64,000 bases of DNA from Zoroaster sp. YZ-2022 (lineage: Eukaryota > Echinodermata > Asteroidea > Forcipulatida > Zoroasteridae): positions 992,001-1,056,000 of the forward strand of contig CM055834.1 of NCBI GenBank assembly GCA_029582265.1, given 5' to 3'. The position numbers and the translations under genes were made by a program. The notes under the pieces are model-generated. The model had not been told where the DNA came from. It saw nothing but the letters and a program-made list of their open reading frames with translations, and did no database searches. Positions 43,363-64,000 of this stretch are shown here, piece after piece; position 1 is the first letter of the stretch, and every line of letters begins with the position of its first letter.

Positions 43363-43962
43363 TATATATATATATATTAAATCGGGAGGGTGGCCTTAGC
43401 TTTCGATCCAATCATTTATGCTTACTTATTATAGGAAAAGTAAATAATTGAATGCAGGAACTGGACATGTTTTATTTATTTATTTTTATTATATATATTT
43501 GATTTTTAAAGTAGTTATATCACATGTTTAGCACAAAAAATGCTCTGACTACCGACAACACGTGCAACCCTGAAACGGAATACTTCGCGCGCTAAAATAC
43601 AGCAAGTATGTGCACACATAAAACAGCCGTCGTAAAATTGTTGCGCGCGCAAGTTGTTTTCCCGTTCACACTCTTCATACATTCAAGATGGCCGTCCTCG
43701 TTGAAACCTGCACAATGACGATCGTCTTGTAATTTTTTCGGGCCTATATGTCAGGAAATATAAAATGTAAGTAAAATCACAATTTTTTTGGGCGCCTAGA
43801 TAGTTAAACATGTAAGGAACGTATCTAGACTGTCAAAATAGTCGCAAATATCGTCAATTTCAGCGCCTGGAATTTCGAATTACTACCGTTAGCGGAATGA
43901 GACCAACCTGTGGCTAAGGATACGCGGGGGGGGGGCGTGTCCGTGCCACATTTATGGGGCTA
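41892..43962. mobile_element. Mutator-like element with ~360-bp TIRs and 9-bp TSD
   Basis: Left arm 41892-42247 and right arm 43587-43962 are inverted copies; both carry, for example, TAGCCCCATAAATGTGGCAC, GGTTGGTCTCATTCCGCTAA and TACTTGCTGTATTTTAGCGC. The flanks are the direct 9-base duplication GGTGGGAGA (41883-41891 and 43963-43971). Long inverted ends with 9-bp duplications are the mark of Mutator-like elements. The interior (about 1.3 kb) has no recognisable transposase, only AT-rich sequence and a (TA)n run, so it is non-autonomous. Confidence 0.85.
43312..43377. repeat. (TA)n microsatellite
   Basis: TA dinucleotides with two short interruptions, inside the Mutator-like element. Confidence 0.9.
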
Positions 43963-44079
43963 GGTGGGAGAGGGGTTGAGGGGAAGGGAATTTTTCGCGA
44001 TTGTGGGTATGATTCCAATGAAAATGTTGAAGCAAGTGTTGGTGTTAATCATCTATCTAGAGCTAAGTATCTAGATATA

Positions 44080-44616
44080 TAGCCAAGAGAATGAAAGTCA
44101 TAGATTTGCGTCCGGGAAATTTAGAAAACACATGAGGCTTTTTTTCATTATTCATTATTCATTATTTCCATTGATCATTTAATAACAGCGCAATCACAAG
44201 ATGTTTCTTCTAATCTGTAAATCGTGCATCATTATACGTGCAGGCAGCACACACAGGCATAAGATACAAAGGCTCAACAGCGAACGTGTTGTGCATGTGA
44301 AGGCGGTACAGTTGCAGGTGCGGATCGGACGGAGTTTACCATACAGTTTTAGCGCGATGCGACCTTTTTGTGAGCGATGTCGCGGGACTAAAATAAAGAA
44401 TATGTGCTAATGATTACTAGTGCACATACTGGTGGAAATTTGGTAAAAACTTCGTTTTACTGATGTGGATGATTTGGAACTAAATTTGTTTGGTGGAAAT
44501 ACCTTTTTTGTGCAAATAATGATTTTTTTGGCAAATAATGACAGATTTAGGCGGTAGCTTTCGGGACATGCGGGCGGTGGACGCAAATCTATGACTTTCA
44601 TTCTCATGGCCTAAGG
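44080..44616. mobile_element. Short inverted-repeat element, unclassified
   Basis: GAGAATGAAAGTCATAGATT (44088-44107) followed by TGCGTCC is mirrored near 44578-44608 (GGACGCAAATCTATGACTTT). About 540 bp. No target duplication could be settled. No real gene inside. Confidence 0.55.
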
Positions 44617-45450
44617 AAAAGGCTGATACACTGGCATGACTGGGGGAGTGTCATTTGGGCCCGGGTGGGGAGGCAGGCTTTACCTCATAATTTTACAAGC
44701 CTTATCGGAATTGTGCGCGCAATGAATTATGGGAGTCGGGTTTTGGAAAAAAAAGTTGTAAACAAATGCACACATTTGTGCACTAAGTCAATGGAGGAGA
44801 AAGGTGGTTGGTCAGAAAATTGACGTTTTTCAGTCATGGAATCGGCAAGGACTTTCGAAGCAATGTTGTCGATCACCATCCTGTCGCTCAGTATGGTTTA
44901 TACTTGCATGAGTAGCAAACCTACAGTACAGTTTCCCCAGTTTCTGGACAATTATTTTGGATGACTTGATCCATGGAGGAAGGCTAATTATTACAACCTA
45001 AATGTAAAACTAACTGATTAGGTAACCTTGCCCAAGCATACACATTTGGCATAAAATCTGTTACTCTGGGACAGCTCACTTTCATGAAATTTTCGAAACA
45101 TTTGTGAAATTTATAAAAATTTCACCAGAAAGTGTCTGCTTGGACAAGCTCACCTCATCACAAAATTTTAGATTGTAAATAATTCGCTCGGAAAGAATGT
45201 CGTATCCAACCGCCACTTTTTACGGGTTTTTGGAATTTTTTTTACAACCACTAACCAGTTAAAAAAATGATTCCATTGATTTTTGGGGGTACAGAAAGCG
45301 AAAACTATCTTTAAAATCCACTTTTATGATGGTTTTCGGACTTGATTTCCCTTCTAAAAAAATCCTCCCCTTCAGAAAATAGAAGGATCCTATTATTATA
45401 GTTGCCACTGCGCATGTACAATGACCATGTTGGTCACTTGGGACCGTACT
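44617..45450. other. No gene; repeat relic
   Basis: 44838-44960 is a diverged direct copy of 41707-41842 (shared: CACCATCCTGTCGCTCAG, ACTTGCATGAGTAGCAAAC, TTTCCCCAGTTTC). The Mutator-like element therefore sits in one copy of a dispersed repeat. Nothing else was seen. Confidence 0.5.
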
Positions 45451-45465
45451 CAAGTTCCCTCAGCC

Positions 45466-45672
45466 TTATGTTCCCTCAGCCCTATGTTCCCTCAGCCCTA
45501 TGTTCCCTCATCCCAAAATAGACCCTATGTTCCCTCAGCCCTATGTTCTCCCATCCCAAAATAGACCCTATGTTCCCTCAGGATGAGGGCCATATGTGCT
45601 GAGGGAACATAGGGCTGAGGGAACATAGGGTCTATTTTGGGATGAGGGAACATAGGGCTGAGGGAACATAGG
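45466..45672. repeat. ~200-bp palindrome of CCCTATGTTCCCTCAG units
   Basis: The left half repeats CCCTATGTTCCCTCAG, with two copies of CATCCCAAAATAGA. The right half is its complement in reverse order (CTGAGGGAACATAGGG, TCTATTTTGGGATG). The centre is near 45585-45595. Repeat-unit palindromes of this kind form strong hairpins. Confidence 0.85.
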
Positions 45673-46038
45673 CATGACCCCGGTCACTTATGGGGGAGTT
45701 GACAAGATCAGACTGAGGAAGTCATCATATACCAAAAATGCCTGATTTTTCATGAAATAAATATCCTGGAATAATTTGAAGTATATGTCCATCATCATCC
45801 ATATGTTCTCCACCTTACTAGGTAGGTAAGATTACATTATTGGTTATATTTAATGAGAAAAAGTGGCGGTCGGATACGACATTCTACCCATTCGCTCCTT
45901 TTTTGTTTGTACGTGTGGGGCTAGGGCCAAGGTACGGAGGGATTCCAGTGTATAGGCCCTAGAATAGGGCTAATTATGCCATGTGACCATTTCTATTTTC
46001 TTTCTATTACCTTCAGATAATTTAATCCAACAGTTAAG

Positions 46039-63624
<17,586 letters not shown>

Positions 63625-64000
63625 GTAAGACTACAAAAATTCATCATTGCCATGGCATTTTCAACTGCAATAACCGGATCTTAATGAAGTAGTTTATGAT
63701 GGAGGGGGAAGGGGAGGGGGGGGACAATAAAACATTTCCACGACTCTGGTCATTTTAGACCAGACAATGATGTTTATATGATGTTCAAAGAAAATGAAAA
63801 ATATGATTTTTTTTTTTTCTCCAGATGAAAAAAGTTTTTTGTGTGAAAGGTTTTCCCTTATATTTCCTTAATTTGAAACATATCTGTCAAGATTGTTATA
63901 ACTTCTTGATTGATGTGATTGCAAGTCTTTTTTTATCTTGTGAAATTTGCAAAGAAGTCCTTCGAAACTTGTGAAAAGTCGGTCCTTTGCCTTCCAGTAT
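63625..64000. other. Start of next CTC1 intron to window edge
   Basis: A G-rich run lies at 63701-63722. The window ends with TTGCCTTCCAG|TAT, which looks like the acceptor of the next CTC1 exon at 63998. Confidence 0.5.

Overview
The window is intron-bearing, AT-rich animal nuclear DNA, packed with transposons. The repeat classes (L2/CR1-like LINEs, tRNA-derived SINEs, many TTAA-flanked MITEs, Harbinger, hAT and Mutator-like elements, a Polinton) suggest a marine invertebrate. A non-vertebrate deuterostome such as an echinoderm, hemichordate or amphioxus is my guess; nothing here fixes the species. All calls come from reading the sequence and from remembered families; no database was searched.

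Region 1 (1-3.3 kb): a LINE tail, a dispersed repeat and one possible host exon. Region 2 (about 3.33-29.53 kb) is the main feature: a degraded Polinton/Maverick-type virus-like element. It has a protein-primed-type DNA polymerase B, a retroviral-type integrase, an FtsK/HerA-type packaging ATPase, a split candidate major capsid gene and at least nine other small genes. Almost every gene is broken, and no adenain-like protease was seen. Two insertions inflate it: a 7.46-kb TTAA-flanked DNA transposon (7264-14719, itself carrying an L2/CR1 LINE) and a reverse-strand LINE (about 16.78-21.17 kb, itself carrying an 8-bp-TSD hAT-type element) inside the capsid gene. Without them the element is about 14 kb. 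Its start codons sit directly behind a TATAAT/TAAAATG-like motif, and one divergent gene pair shares a perfectly symmetric promoter.

Region 3 (29.5-46 kb) is stacked repeats: palindromes, a LINE relic, a second LINE interrupted by two short-TSD transposons (one with about 20 copies of a 10-bp unit, one with a broken Myb/SANT gene), a Mutator-like element with about 360-bp inverted ends and a 9-bp TSD, and a large palindrome.

Region 4 (46-64 kb) holds a host gene on the + strand with about 15 recognisable exons, called CTC1 (CST complex, telomere maintenance). From the second recognised exon onward all intron phases agree, and the gene runs off the right edge. Its introns hold chained TTAA MITEs, SINEs, a Harbinger-type element with an intact Myb/SANT-like ORF, hammerhead-ribozyme-like motifs, a tRNA-like palindrome, and long CT and AT tracts.
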